43,225 nt of DNA, from NCBI GenBank assembly GCA_018268695.1, contig JAFDWD010001101.1, positions 1 to 43,225 of the forward strand, in the 5' to 3' direction. This DNA comes from Actinomycetota bacterium (GTDB lineage Bacteria > Actinomycetota > Thermoleophilia > Solirubrobacterales > 70-9). Shown here piece after piece: positions 1-8,465 of this stretch. Numbering within the stretch: the first letter of the stretch is position 1; every line of letters starts with the position of its first letter. A program made the translations under genes and the position numbers. Below the pieces are notes generated by a model that ran no database searches, was not told the DNA's origin, and saw only the letters and a list, made by a program, of their open reading frames with translations.

Positions 1-1
1 T

Positions 2-1087
2 CCGAAGGAAGTCGTCGACCTCCACCTCGGGTCCAGCGAGCCGGTCGACGAGCAGGGCGCGAACCTGGCGCGACGGGTCGCGGTCCAGGCCGGCGTCGAT
101 GAGATGCCCGGGACCACGGTCAACCGCTTCTGCGCCTCGAGCGTGCAGACCACGCGGATGGCGATGCACGCGATCCGGGCGGGGGAGGGCGACGTCTTCA
201 TCTCCGCGGGCGTCGACTGCGTCTCGCGCTACCGCGACCCGATCCTCGGCGGCAGTGACCCGGAGCGCCTGGTCAACCCGCTCTTCGCCGAGGCGATGGC
301 GCGGACCAAGGCGATCTCGGAGGCGAACGCCACGTGGTCGGACCCGCGCGACGAGGGCTTGCTGCCGGACGTCTTCATCAGCATGGGGGAGACCGCGGAG
401 AACGTGGCGACCCTCTACGGGATCAGCCGCGACGAACAGGACGAATGGGCCGTCCGCAGCCAGAACCGCGCCGAGCAGGCGATCGCCGAGGGCTTCTTCG
501 CCCGTGAGATCGTCCCGGTCGAGCTGCCGGACGGCACGGTCGTCGACGCCGACGACGGGCCGCGGCCCGGCACCACCTTCGAGAAGGTCGCCGCGCTGAA
601 GCCGGCGTTCCGCCCGGGCGGCACGGTGACCGCGGGCAACAGCTGCCCGCTGAACGACGGCGCCGCGGCGCTGGTGGTGATGAGCGACGAGCGGGCCGAA
701 CGGCTCGGGGTCGAGCCGCTCGCCCGGATCGTCGCCACCGCCGTCTCCGGCCTCTCGCCGGAGATCCAGGGAGTCGGCCCGATCGAGGCCTCCCGCCGCG
801 CGCTGGCGAGCGCCGGGCTGACGATGGAAGACATCGACCTGGTCGAGATCAACGAGGCCTTTGCCGTCCAGGTGCTCGCCTCCGCCCGGGAGCTTGACAT
901 CGACCCGGAGAAGCTGAACGTCCACGGCGGCGCGATCGCCCTCGGGCACCCCTTCGGCATGACCGGCGCCCGGATCGCGACCACGCTCCTGAACGGCCTG
1001 CGCAGCCGCGGTGGCCGTTATGGCCTGGAGACGATGTGCGTCGGCGGCGGCCAGGGGATGGCGATGGTCCTGGAGCTGCTCGCGTGA
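2..1087 (+). CDS. Thiolase (acetyl-CoA acyltransferase), 5'-truncated by window edge
   Basis: This enzyme should cleave a 3-ketoacyl-CoA with CoA, or run the reverse condensation, in the cytoplasm. The reading frame is open from base 2 and the start lies outside the window. The first in-frame ATG (104) is internal, because residues upstream of it (LHLGSSEPVDEQG) align with the complete paralog at 10134. Visible thiolase motifs are the nucleophile region NRFCASSVQTT, NEAFA, GHPFGMTGAR and the C-terminal CVGGGQG, so all catalytic residues are present. It is the first visible gene of an operon with MaoC hydratase, LLM oxidoreductase, CoA ligase and BKACE. Its 3' half is almost identical in DNA to the thiolase ending at 11372. 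Family assignment is certain; chain-length preference is unknown. Confidence 0.95.
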   Translation, partial: PKEVVDLHLGSSEPVDEQGANLARRVAVQAGVDEMPGTTVNRFCASSVQTTRMAMHAIRAGEGDVFISAGVDCVSRYRDPILGGSDPERLVNPLFAEAMARTKAISEANATWSDPRDEGLLPDVFISMGETAENVATLYGISRDEQDEWAVRSQNRAEQAIAEGFFAREIVPVELPDGTVVDADDGPRPGTTFEKVAALKPAFRPGGTVTAGNSCPLNDGAAALVVMSDERAERLGVEPLARIVATAVSGLSPEIQGVGPIEASRRALASAGLTMEDIDLVEINEAFAVQVLASARELDIDPEKLNVHGGAIALGHPFGMTGARIATTLLNGLRSRGGRYGLETMCVGGGQGMAMVLELLA

Positions 1088-1121
1088 GCGGCGAAACCCG
1101 CAGGAAAGGAGAAGTACGCGG

Positions 1122-1595
1122 ATGAACGTGCAGACGCCCGCCAGCGTCGCCGATCTGGAGGCGCTGGTCGGCCAGGAGCTCGGTCCGACCGAATGGAAGA
1201 CGATCGACCAGGGGCGGATCGACGGCTTCGCCGAGACGACCGAGGACCGCCAATGGATCCACGTCGATCCCGAGCGGGCCGCGGCCGGGCCGTTCGGCTC
1301 GACCATCGGCCACGGGTTGCTGACCCTCTCCCTCGGCCCGATCTTCATGGAAGAGCTGATCAGCTTCGACGGCTTCGCCCACGCCCTCAACTACGGCTAC
1401 GGACGGGTCCGCTTCCCCGCCCCGACCCCGGTCGGCTCGCGGGTGCGGATGCGGGCCAAGGTGGACTCGGTCGAACGGGTCCCGGGCGGGGCGCAGCTGA
1501 CCGTCAGCCAGACCTTCGAGCGCGAGGGCCAGGAGAAGCCGGTCTGCGTCGCCGAGTCGCTGGGTCGCTTCGTCGAGCACGAGGCCGGCGCATGA
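1122..1595 (+). CDS. MaoC-family (R)-specific enoyl-CoA hydratase/dehydratase
   Basis: This is a 157-residue single hot-dog-fold protein of the MaoC/NodN type, expected to hydrate or dehydrate an acyl-CoA thioester. The stretch around residues 42-47 (EDRQWIHVD) supplies the Asp and His of the hydratase-2 motif, followed by GPFGSTIGHG, which is typical of the family. I chose the ATG at 1122 because a purine-rich ribosome site (AGGAAAGGA, 1102-1110) precedes it and the protein then has the usual length. Longer in-frame extensions would overlap the thiolase. It lies 34 bp after the thiolase, and its stop codon overlaps the start of the next gene (ATGA). It probably supplies the hydration step for the same acyl-CoA pathway. 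Confidence 0.92.
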   Translation: MNVQTPASVADLEALVGQELGPTEWKTIDQGRIDGFAETTEDRQWIHVDPERAAAGPFGSTIGHGLLTLSLGPIFMEELISFDGFAHALNYGYGRVRFPAPTPVGSRVRMRAKVDSVERVPGGAQLTVSQTFEREGQEKPVCVAESLGRFVEHEAGA

Positions 1596-2530
1596 CGCGG
1601 CGTTGGGGGCTCACGGTGCCGCTCGAAGGCGTCCGCCTGGCGGAGCTGCGTGAGCACGTCGAACGCGCCGAGGCCGCCGGGTACACCGACCTGTGGTCGA
1701 GCGAGACCGTCGGGCCCGATGGCTTCACGCCGCTCGCGATGGCCGTCGGCTGGACCAGCGAGATGCGCCTCGGGACCGGCGTCGTCGGGGTCTTCCAGCG
1801 CGGGCCGGCGCTCCTCGCCCAGGAGGCGGCGGCGCTCACCGACGCTTCCGGAGGGCGCTTCGTCCTCGGGCTCGGGGCGGCCAACGACCGGATCGTCGAA
1901 CACTGGAACGGGATCCCCTTCAAGAAGCCCCTGAGCCGGGTCCGCGAGACCCTCGACTTCCTCGACGTGGCGCTCACCGGCGAGCGGGCCGAGAACGGCT
2001 TCAGGCTGGAGACCAAACCGCTCCATCCGACCCCGGTCGTCCTGGCGGCCCTCCGCGGCAAGATGCTCGCGTTGGCGGTCGAACGTGCCTCGGGGGCGCT
2101 GACGAACTGGCTGCCGCTCCGTGGGCTCGCCAAAGTCCGCGAGTCCGTCGCCGACGCACCTCCCGGCTTCGAGCTGCTCTGTCGGCTCTTCTGTATGCCC
2201 GGCACCCGCGAGGAGATGGAGCCGAAAGCGCGCAAGCTCTTCTCGATCTACATCACCGTCCCGGTCTACCGCGAGTTCTTCCGTTGGCTCGGGTACGAGG
2301 AGGAGATCGCCGCGATGGCCGCCGCCTGGGAGGCCGGCGATCGCAAGGGCGCGGCCGCCGCGGCGCCCTGGGAGCTGGTCGAGGAGACCTTCCTGATCGG
2401 CTCCCCCGAGGAGATCGTCGAGCGCGTCGAAGCCTTCGTCGAGGGTGGCGTGACCCTGCCGGTGCTGATGCCGATGGTGAAGCCCGAGCGTCTCGCCGAG
2501 GTGATCCCGGCGCTGGCCCCGCCGGGCTGA
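1592..2530 (+). CDS. LLM-class (luciferase-like) flavin/F420-dependent oxidoreductase
   Basis: This 312-residue TIM-barrel protein belongs to the bacterial luciferase-like superfamily. The N-terminus contains the barrel strands typical of F420-dependent members: an early hydroxylated strand, AEAAGYTDLWSSE near residues 29-41, RLGTGVVGV near 60, and GGRFVLGLGAAN near 88-99. The C-terminus has the usual IGSPEEIVERVEAF segment. In actinobacteria such enzymes often oxidise or reduce hydroxy/keto or enoyl substrates with F420, but FMN-dependent members exist, so the cofactor is inferred. The start ATG overlaps the MaoC stop (ATGA), and its own stop overlaps the next start (TGATG), which implies translational coupling within one transcript. 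Confidence 0.9.
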   Translation: MTRRWGLTVPLEGVRLAELREHVERAEAAGYTDLWSSETVGPDGFTPLAMAVGWTSEMRLGTGVVGVFQRGPALLAQEAAALTDASGGRFVLGLGAANDRIVEHWNGIPFKKPLSRVRETLDFLDVALTGERAENGFRLETKPLHPTPVVLAALRGKMLALAVERASGALTNWLPLRGLAKVRESVADAPPGFELLCRLFCMPGTREEMEPKARKLFSIYITVPVYREFFRWLGYEEEIAAMAAAWEAGDRKGAAAAAPWELVEETFLIGSPEEIVERVEAFVEGGVTLPVLMPMVKPERLAEVIPALAPPG

Positions 2531-4044
2531 TGCCCAACTTCGCCGAATATCCCTGGCGTCACGGGGAGGCGACTCCCGAGCGCCTGGCCTTCCGCTGCGG
2601 CGAGGACCTCTGGACCTACGGTCGCCTCCGCGCGGGCATGGCAGCCCTCGCCGGGGACCTTCGGGCCCGTGGGCTCGGGCCGGGCGACCGGGCGGTCCTG
2701 ATCGCCCCTTCGGTGCCCGAGTTCGCGATCGCCTGTTACGGGATGCAGGCCGCCGGCGTCGGCGTCGTCGCGATGAACCCGCTGGCGACCGCGCACGAGA
2801 TCGGATACGTCCTCGAGGACGCCGAGTGCTCGCTGGCGGTGGTCTGGGCCGAGTGTCTCGAGGCGGCGACCGAGGCGGCCGCGGCCCGCGGCATCGAGGT
2901 CCTGCTGTTGGTCCGTGGGGGCGTCGAGGATCCGCTCGGCCCGCCGCTCTCGGCACCCCACGAGGCCGCCGCGGACGAGACCGCCCTGATCGTCTACACC
3001 TCCGGGACCACGGGCAGGCCCAAGGGCGCCGAGCTCACCCACGGCAACCTGATCGCCAGCGCCGAGATGCACGTCGAGGTGTTGGAGGCGACCCCGGAGG
3101 ACGTGTTCGCGACCGCGCTGCCGCTGGTCCACGTCTACGGCGGCGTCGCGATCGTGGCGACCGCGATGATGGTCGGGGCGGCCACGGTGCTCTTCCCCCG
3201 CTTCCGCGCGAAGGAGACGCTGGCGGCGATCTCCGCCGGCCGCGCGTCCGTCTTCGCCGGGGTGCCGACGATGTACAACGCGATCCTCCATCAAGCCACC
3301 GAGGAACGCGCCGACCTTTCCCGGCTGCGGTTCTGCTGCTCGGGCGGGGCCTCCCTCCCGGAAGAGGTGCTGCGTGCCTTCAAGGAGCGCTTCGGGGTGG
3401 TGATCCTGGAGGGGTACGCGCTGACCGAGGTGACCTCGGCGGCGACCTTCAACGGGTTGCGCCGCAAGCGCAAGGTCGGCTTCGTCGGCATCCCGATGCC
3501 GCGGACCGAGGTGCGGGTGGTCGACGCCGACGACCACGAGGTCGACCCCGGCGAGGTCGGCGAGGTGGTGATCCGCGGGCCGCAGGTGATGAAGGGCTAC
3601 TACGGCCGACCGGAGGTGACGGCGGAGACGATCCGCGACGGTTGGCTTCACACCGGTGACCTCGGCAGCAAGGACGAAGAGGGCGACCTGCGGATCGTCG
3701 GGCGCAAGAAAGAGCTGATCATCCGCGGCGGCTACAACGTCTACCCGTCGGAGGTCGAGCAGGTGCTCTTCGACCACCCGGAGGTGGCCGAGGCCGCCGT
3801 CGTCGGCGTCGAGGACCCCCACTTCGGCGAAGAGGTCGCCGCGGCCGTGGTCCTCGAGTCGGATGCCGAGGTGGATGCGGGCGCCCTCGGCGAGTGGGCC
3901 GCCGAGCGGCTGATGGCCTACAAGGTCCCGCGGCTCTTCCGTTTCCTCGACGCGCTGCCGCAGGGCGCGACCGGCAAGATCCAGAAGCGCGGCCTGGAGG
4001 CCGGCCCGTTCATCGACCTGCGGCCGGCGCGGAGTCTCACGTGA
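2530..4044 (+). CDS. Acyl-CoA synthetase (AMP-forming), class I adenylate-forming
   Basis: This 504-residue ligase activates a carboxylic acid through an acyl-adenylate to its CoA thioester. The P-loop-like motif YTSGTTGRPKGAE is at residues 156-168. Further motifs are EGYALTEV, the HTGDLGS hinge, GRKKELIIRGGYNVYP, and the C-terminal GATGKIQK with the adenylation lysine at about 483. The length is normal for medium/long-chain or aromatic acid ligases. The ATG at 2530 shares one base with the LLM stop. A clear paralog sits at 29381, so two acids, or the same acid under two controls, may be activated. The substrate cannot be read from sequence. Confidence 0.94.
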   Translation: MPNFAEYPWRHGEATPERLAFRCGEDLWTYGRLRAGMAALAGDLRARGLGPGDRAVLIAPSVPEFAIACYGMQAAGVGVVAMNPLATAHEIGYVLEDAECSLAVVWAECLEAATEAAAARGIEVLLLVRGGVEDPLGPPLSAPHEAAADETALIVYTSGTTGRPKGAELTHGNLIASAEMHVEVLEATPEDVFATALPLVHVYGGVAIVATAMMVGAATVLFPRFRAKETLAAISAGRASVFAGVPTMYNAILHQATEERADLSRLRFCCSGGASLPEEVLRAFKERFGVVILEGYALTEVTSAATFNGLRRKRKVGFVGIPMPRTEVRVVDADDHEVDPGEVGEVVIRGPQVMKGYYGRPEVTAETIRDGWLHTGDLGSKDEEGDLRIVGRKKELIIRGGYNVYPSEVEQVLFDHPEVAEAAVVGVEDPHFGEEVAAAVVLESDAEVDAGALGEWAAERLMAYKVPRLFRFLDALPQGATGKIQKRGLEAGPFIDLRPARSLT

Positions 4045-4802
4045 CGGTCGTCGCGGCATTGAACGGAGGCCGCCTCGGCGAGGGGGTGCCACGCACCCCG
4101 GCGGAGTTGGCGGTCGAGGCGGTGGCGGCGGTGGATGCGGGCGCCGACGTCCTCCATCTCCATCCGTTCGACGACGACGGTCGTGAGACCCTGGAGGCCG
4201 AGCCCTCCGCGGCGGCCATCCGCGCGGTCCGCGCGGCGGTCGGAGCGCGGGTGCCGCTCTCCCTCACCACGGCGTCGGCGATCGAGCCCGATCCGGAACG
4301 CCGCGCGGCGCTGATCGCAGGCTGGTACGAGCTTCCCGACCTGGTCACCGCGAACCAGGGCGAGGAGGGCATCGTCCTGCTCTGCGAGGAACTGCTCGCG
4401 CGTGGGATCGGGATCGAAGCGGGGCTGCTCTCGACCAACGACGCGGAGTTGTTCCTCGACTCGTGCCTCGCGCCCCGCTGCGCCCGCGTCCTGGTCGAGC
4501 CGGTGATGCCCGACGAAGCGGTGGCCCTGGCGCTGGCCGAGGAAATCGAAGCCGTCCTCCGAGCCGAAGAGATCGCGATCGAGCAGGTTCACCACGGCGC
4601 GAACTCGGTCATCTGGGCGGTGATCGAGCGCGCTATCTCGCTCGGGCACGGGGTCCGGACCGGGATCGAGGACACCGTCGTCCTGCCCGACGGGACCACG
4701 GTGACGAGCAACGCCGAGCTGGTCGCCGAGGCCCGCCGGATGCTCGGCCCGCCTCAGGCCGAGGCGAGCGGCGGGAACCGCGGCGGGCGCTTCTCCAGGT
4801 AG
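4041..4802 (+). CDS. Beta-keto acid cleavage enzyme (BKACE, DUF849 family)
   Basis: Family members condense a beta-keto acid with acetyl-CoA to give acetoacetate and a new acyl-CoA; the founder acts on 3-keto-5-aminohexanoate. The protein (253 residues, GTG start in a GTGA overlap with the CoA ligase) has ALNGGRLG near the N-terminus, the zinc-binding HLH at residues 39-41 and the IEDT motif (E210, D211) near the C-terminus. The usual HLHxRD is HLHPFD here, so the residue after the zinc ligands differs from the common form. It is slightly shorter than typical members. The conserved domain ends near 4745, and the remaining tail runs 49 bp into the convergent enoyl-CoA hydratase gene. Family is fairly sure; substrate is open. 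Confidence 0.85.
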   Translation: MTVVAALNGGRLGEGVPRTPAELAVEAVAAVDAGADVLHLHPFDDDGRETLEAEPSAAAIRAVRAAVGARVPLSLTTASAIEPDPERRAALIAGWYELPDLVTANQGEEGIVLLCEELLARGIGIEAGLLSTNDAELFLDSCLAPRCARVLVEPVMPDEAVALALAEEIEAVLRAEEIAIEQVHHGANSVIWAVIERAISLGHGVRTGIEDTVVLPDGTTVTSNAELVAEARRMLGPPQAEASGGNRGGRFSR

Positions 4803-5563
4803 CTGTTGACGCCCTCGGATACGTCCTCGCGTTCGAAGGACTCCATGAACAGCTCGTCGGAGCGGGCGAAGGCGGTGTCGAAGTCGACGTCGAGATCGCC
4901 CAGCACCTGCTTTTTGATCACCGCCATCGCGGTCGGCGAGCAGTTGGTCGCGAAGTCCTCGGCGTAGGCGACGGCCGCGTCGACGATCGTGTCGGCGCTC
5001 TCGAGCCGGTCGACGAGGCCGATCCGATAGGCCTCCTCACCGAGGATCGTCCGCGCCGACAGCAGCAGGTCGAGGGCGCGGCTGGTCCCGACGATCCGCG
5101 GCAGGAGCCAGGAGATCCCGTACTCGGCGATCAGCCCGCGGCGGGCGAAGATGGTCCCGAGCTTGGCCTCCGGGGTGGCGAAGCGGACGTCGCAGTAGAG
5201 AGCCTCGACCAGGCCGAGGCCGATGGCGGGACCGTTGACCGCGGCGATCAACGGCTTGCGGATCGTGCGCGGGAAGCAGCGCGGGCGGGTGAGCCGGCCG
5301 ACCGCCTCGACGATCGCGTCCTCGTTCGCGCCGGCGTTCAGATCGTCCATGTCCGCGCCCGCGCAGAAGCCGCGGCCGGCGCCGGTCAGGACGATCGCCC
5401 GCACCTCGGGATCGGCTTCGGCCTCGTCGAGCAGCTCGAAGTAGCGGTTCTCCAACGGGGTGGTCCAGGCGTTCAGGCGGTCGGGCCGGTTCAAGGTCAG
5501 CAGGAGGACGCTTCCCCGTCTCTCGGCGAGCACCAGCTCGAGGTTCTCAGGCGATCGGTCCAT
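4754..5563 (-). CDS. Enoyl-CoA hydratase/isomerase (crotonase family)
   Basis: This is a crotonase-fold enzyme of 269 residues. Visible family segments are LLTLNRPDRLNAW, VLTGAGRGFCAGADMDDL (oxyanion region), a central IAAVNGPAIGLGL and GTIFARRGLIAEYGISWLLPR, which carries the glutamate usual in this branch. The ATG at 5563 is preceded by GGAAGG (5576-5571). An upstream TTG at 5587 is also in frame but less likely. It is transcribed away from the kinase gene's direction of start, 55 bp downstream of that gene's stop, so the two minus-strand genes probably form one transcript. Its 3' end overlaps the BKACE gene tail-to-tail. Hydratase versus isomerase activity cannot be separated from sequence. 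Confidence 0.93.
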   Translation of the reverse strand: MDRSPENLELVLAERRGSVLLLTLNRPDRLNAWTTPLENRYFELLDEAEADPEVRAIVLTGAGRGFCAGADMDDLNAGANEDAIVEAVGRLTRPRCFPRTIRKPLIAAVNGPAIGLGLVEALYCDVRFATPEAKLGTIFARRGLIAEYGISWLLPRIVGTSRALDLLLSARTILGEEAYRIGLVDRLESADTIVDAAVAYAEDFATNCSPTAMAVIKKQVLGDLDVDFDTAFARSDELFMESFEREDVSEGVNSYLEKRPPRFPPLASA

Positions 5564-5618
5564 TCCGTTTCCTTCCGTCGTTTTCAAGGGCCTCGCTTCT
5601 CGGCGCCGGCGCCGCGCC

Positions 5619-6641
5619 TCAGATCGACGCGCGCTCGGCGGCGAGGGCCGCCCGCTGCAGCATCAGGTCGACCGTCTGTGCCGCCCCGTCGGCGTCGCCG
5701 TTCTCGGGCTCGTCGAGGAAGCGCCGCAGAACGCCCTCGCCGATCACCGCCACCTTCCAGCAGCCGAGCGTCTCCCAGAAGCCGACCGCGGCGACGTCGC
5801 GGCCCGACTCGCGGGCGTAGGCGGCGACCAGCTCGCCGCGGGTGGGGAAGCCGGGGCGGGCGGGGAACGGGGTGGGGGTGGGCGGCACCGGGTCGTCGGC
5901 CTGCGGCCAGTAGGCGAGCAGCGTGCCGAGGTCCGCGAGTGGATCGCCCAGGGTCGCGAGCTCCCAGTCGAGGACCGCGCGCACCGATCCGCTCGCCGGA
6001 TCGGTGATCACGTTGAGAAGGTGGAAGTCCCCGTGCACGAGCGTCACCTCCGCCTGCTCGGGGACGCTCTTTTCGAGACGGTCGGCGAGGTCGGTGACCA
6101 GCGGGATCTCACGCGTCTTCGAATCCTCGAACTGGCGACGCCAGCGTTTGAGCTGGCGCAGGGCGTAGGGCTTGCGGCCGGCCAGGTCCTCGAGGCCGAC
6201 CGCGGCGAGGTCGACCGCGTGGATCGCCGCCAGCGTCTGGGCCAGCGAGATCCCGATCGCGTGGCGCCGGTCGAGCCCGACGGTGGCCAACGCCGCCTCG
6301 TTGTCGACGACCAGCCCCGGAACGTGCTCCATCAGGAGCAGCGGCGCGTCGATTGCGGCGTCCGCCTCCCGCAACGCCAGCGGGCGCGGGATCGGCACCG
6401 GGGTGTCGACGAGCCGGGAGAGGATCCGATGCTCGCGGGCGACGTCATGGGCGGACGGGAGCAGGTTGCCGAGGGGCGGCCTGCGCAGGACCCAAGTTGA
6501 CCCCGCCGAGTCGGTGACCAGATAGGTGAGGTTGGACTTGCCGTCGCCCAGGCGCCTGAAGTCGATAGGCGCCACCGCTCCGATCCCGAGCTCCGCGATC
6601 CACGCGGTCACGGCCTCGGTGTCGATCCCCGGGGTCTCCAC
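5619..6641 (-). CDS. APH-fold phosphotransferase, LvaA / ACAD10-11 kinase-domain type
   Basis: This 340-residue protein has the aminoglycoside-phosphotransferase kinase fold. The catalytic loop HGDFHLLN is at residues 203-210 and the metal-binding LDWELATLGDP at 224-234; an N-terminal LGDGKSNLTYLV serves as the nucleotide-binding turn. This subgroup is best known from LvaA of the Pseudomonas levulinate pathway and from the N-terminal domain of animal ACAD10/ACAD11, which phosphorylate 4-hydroxyacyl-CoA. That role, rather than antibiotic resistance, is inferred from the ACAD11-like dehydrogenase about 560 bp away on the opposite strand. The start is a GTG at 6641. It is divergent from the broken SDR and shares the 56 bp control region with it. 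Confidence 0.85.
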   Translation of the reverse strand: METPGIDTEAVTAWIAELGIGAVAPIDFRRLGDGKSNLTYLVTDSAGSTWVLRRPPLGNLLPSAHDVAREHRILSRLVDTPVPIPRPLALREADAAIDAPLLLMEHVPGLVVDNEAALATVGLDRRHAIGISLAQTLAAIHAVDLAAVGLEDLAGRKPYALRQLKRWRRQFEDSKTREIPLVTDLADRLEKSVPEQAEVTLVHGDFHLLNVITDPASGSVRAVLDWELATLGDPLADLGTLLAYWPQADDPVPPTPTPFPARPGFPTRGELVAAYARESGRDVAAVGFWETLGCWKVAVIGEGVLRRFLDEPENGDADGAAQTVDLMLQRAALAAERASI

Positions 6642-6660
6642 GGGATCAATCTATCTGATC

Positions 6661-6689
6661 TTGACGTCAACCTCATGTTCGTTGCTAAT
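6661..6689 (+). promoter_or_regulatory. Candidate promoter with TTGACGTCAA palindrome
   Basis: The 56 bp between the divergent kinase and SDR starts contain a perfect 10-bp palindrome TTGACGTCAA (6661-6670). Its first six bases make a -35 hexamer (TTGACG), followed after 17 bp by GCTAAT (6684-6689), an acceptable -10. The palindrome overlapping the -35 could be an operator for a dimeric regulator controlling both directions. No copy of the AATGAGCGCTCATT box is present here. Confidence 0.5.
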
Positions 6690-6697
6690 CTCCTCCC

Positions 6698-7175
6698 ATG
6701 GGTGGAGATCCGGATCGGGACCAAGCGCTGCCGCTGACCGATCGCGTGATCGCGATCACCGGCGCCAGCTCCGGCATCGGCGCCCAGCTGGCGCTCTCCC
6801 TCCACGAGGCCGGGGCACGGCTCCTGCTCGGGGCGCGGCGGGAGCGCTTCGGACGGCTCGGTCGACCGCATGCCCGAGGCCGGCTATGCCGCCTCCAAGG
6901 CGGGCCTGGTCGGCCTGACCCGGGAGCTCGCCTCGCAATGGGGCCGGCATGCCGTCAGGGTCAACGCGATCGCGCCCGGGTTCTTCCCGACCGAGATGAC
7001 CGACGTCATGATGGAGGGAGGGGAGCCGCCCGACTGGCTGATGGCGGAAACGCCGCTCGGCCGCCCGGGCAGGCCCGCGGAGCTGGCCGGGGCGACGACG
7101 TTCCTGCTCAGCGAGGCAAGCTCCTTCGTCACCGGCCAGGTGATTGTTGTCGACGGTGGCATGACCACCCGTTGA
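6698..7175 (+). pseudogene. Short-chain dehydrogenase/reductase with internal out-of-frame deletion
   Basis: Two halves of one SDR lie in different frames. From the ATG at 6698 the frame reads DRVIAITGASSGIG, then GARLLLGARRERF, which is the normal beginning of the NAD(P)-binding domain. At about 6840-6850 the sense shifts to another frame that gives GSVDRMPEAGYAASKAGLVG, the YxxxK active site and the complete C-terminal third ending VDGGMTTR at 7175. Compared with intact SDRs here, about 110 residues between the first arginine-rich turn and the active site are missing. A working enzyme cannot result: the NNAG segment and catalytic Ser are gone. The remaining open frames of 171 and 101 residues are fragments. 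A lost segment in the assembly would look the same. Confidence 0.8.
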
Positions 7176-7197
7176 AAACCAAAGGGAGAGGAAACCG

Positions 7198-8457
7198 ATG
7201 GACTTCGAGTTGACCGACCGCTGCAAGGAATTTCAGGAGCGGCTGCAGGCGTTCATGGACGAGCGGATCTATCCCGCCGAGGCTGTCTACCGGCAGGAAA
7301 TGCGGGACTCCGGCAATCCGAACCACCAGCCGGCGATCCTCGAGGACCTGAAGGAGGACGCCCAGAGCCGCGGGCTGTGGAACCTGTTCCATCCGCACGA
7401 GGAGTGGGGGCCTGGCCTGCTGAACGCGGAGTACGCGCCGCTGGCGGAGATCATGGGTCGCAGCCCGAGCCTCGCCCCGGAGGCGACGAACTGCAGCGCC
7501 CCGGACACCGGCAACATGGAGGTGCTCACCCTGTTCGGCACCGACGAGCACAAAGAGCTCTGGCTGAAGCCCCTGCTCGCCGGGGAAGTGCGTTCGGCCT
7601 TCGCGATGACCGAGCCGGGAGTGGCCTCTTCGGATGCGACCAACATCGAGACCCAGATCGTCCGCGATGGCGACGAGTTCGTGATCAACGGCCGCAAGTG
7701 GTGGACCTCGAACGCCCTGCATCAGAACTGCAAGGTGATGATCGTGATGGGCAAGACGAACCCGAGCGGGCCGCCCCACCGCCAGCAGTCGATGATCGTG
7801 GTGCCGCTCGACACCCCTGGAGTCGAGATCATCCGCGGTCTACCGGTGTTCGGCTACCAGGACCGCGAGGGCCACGCCGAAGTGGACTTCAAGGACGTCC
7901 GCGTGCCGGTGACGGCGCTGCTCGCCGAGGAGGGGGACGGCTTCGCGATCAGCCAGGCCCGTCTCGGCCCGGGCCGGATCCATCACTGCATGCGCTCTAT
8001 CGGGGCGGCCGAGCGTGCTCTCGACCTGATGTGCGAACGAGCGCTCGACCGGGTCACCTTCGGCCAACCGGTCGCCGAGCGGGCGAACGTCCAGGACTGG
8101 ATCGCCGAGGCCCGGATCGAGCTCGAGATGATCCGCCTGCTGACGATGAAGACCGCCTGGCTGATGGACACGGTCGGCAATCGCCACGCCCGCACCGAGA
8201 TCGCCGCGATCAAGGTGGCGGCGCCGCAGGTCGCGCTGAAGATCCTCGACCGGGCGATCCAGGTGCACGGCGGCGGCGGCGTCTCCGACGACTTCCCGCT
8301 GGCGGAACTCTGGGCGCACCAGCGCACCTTGCGCCTGGCGGACGGGCCCGACGAGGTGCATAAGCGGTCGATCTTCCGCAACGAGATGCGGCGCTTCAGG
8401 ACCGACGGCTCGAGGCCGGAGAGCGGCGCCGCCGACACCGAAGTCGTGACCCGATAG
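7198..8457 (+). CDS. Acyl-CoA dehydrogenase, ACAD10/11 (LvaC) type
   Basis: This is an FAD-dependent acyl-CoA dehydrogenase of 419 residues. It has the [15 protein letters not shown] flavin-binding stretch, WWTSNA, the substrate-domain [11 protein letters not shown] and [17 protein letters not shown]. The active-base region reads [10 protein letters not shown] (381-388), as in human ACAD11, instead of the YEGT of ordinary ACADs. This subgroup, when partnered with an APH-type kinase, handles 4-phosphooxyacyl-CoA, giving elimination and net isomerisation of 4-hydroxyacyl-CoA; that function is inferred. A strong ribosome site (AAAGGGAGAGG) precedes the ATG. It follows the broken SDR by 22 bp and is followed 8 bp later by an SDR. 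Confidence 0.92.
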   Translation: MDFELTDRCKEFQERLQAFMDERIYPAEAVYRQEMRDSGNPNHQPAILEDLKEDAQSRGLWNLFHPHEEWGPGLLNAEYAPLAEIMGRSPSLAPEATNCSAPDTGNMEVLTLFGTDEHKELWLKPLLAGEVRSAFAMTEPGVASSDATNIETQIVRDGDEFVINGRKWWTSNALHQNCKVMIVMGKTNPSGPPHRQQSMIVVPLDTPGVEIIRGLPVFGYQDREGHAEVDFKDVRVPVTALLAEEGDGFAISQARLGPGRIHHCMRSIGAAERALDLMCERALDRVTFGQPVAERANVQDWIAEARIELEMIRLLTMKTAWLMDTVGNRHARTEIAAIKVAAPQVALKILDRAIQVHGGGGVSDDFPLAELWAHQRTLRLADGPDEVHKRSIFRNEMRRFRTDGSRPESGAADTEVVTR

Positions 8458-8465
8458 GAGGGCGC

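Noticed and set aside
1693..2529. Apparent 280-residue N-terminal extension of the acyl-CoA synthetase
   Set aside because: The extension reads the LLM oxidoreductase gene in another frame and is Arg/Gly-rich. The ligase starts properly at 2530.
5619..6641. Aminoglycoside resistance kinase
   Set aside because: The fold is shared, but the sequence type and the neighbouring ACAD11-like gene point to acyl-CoA metabolism.
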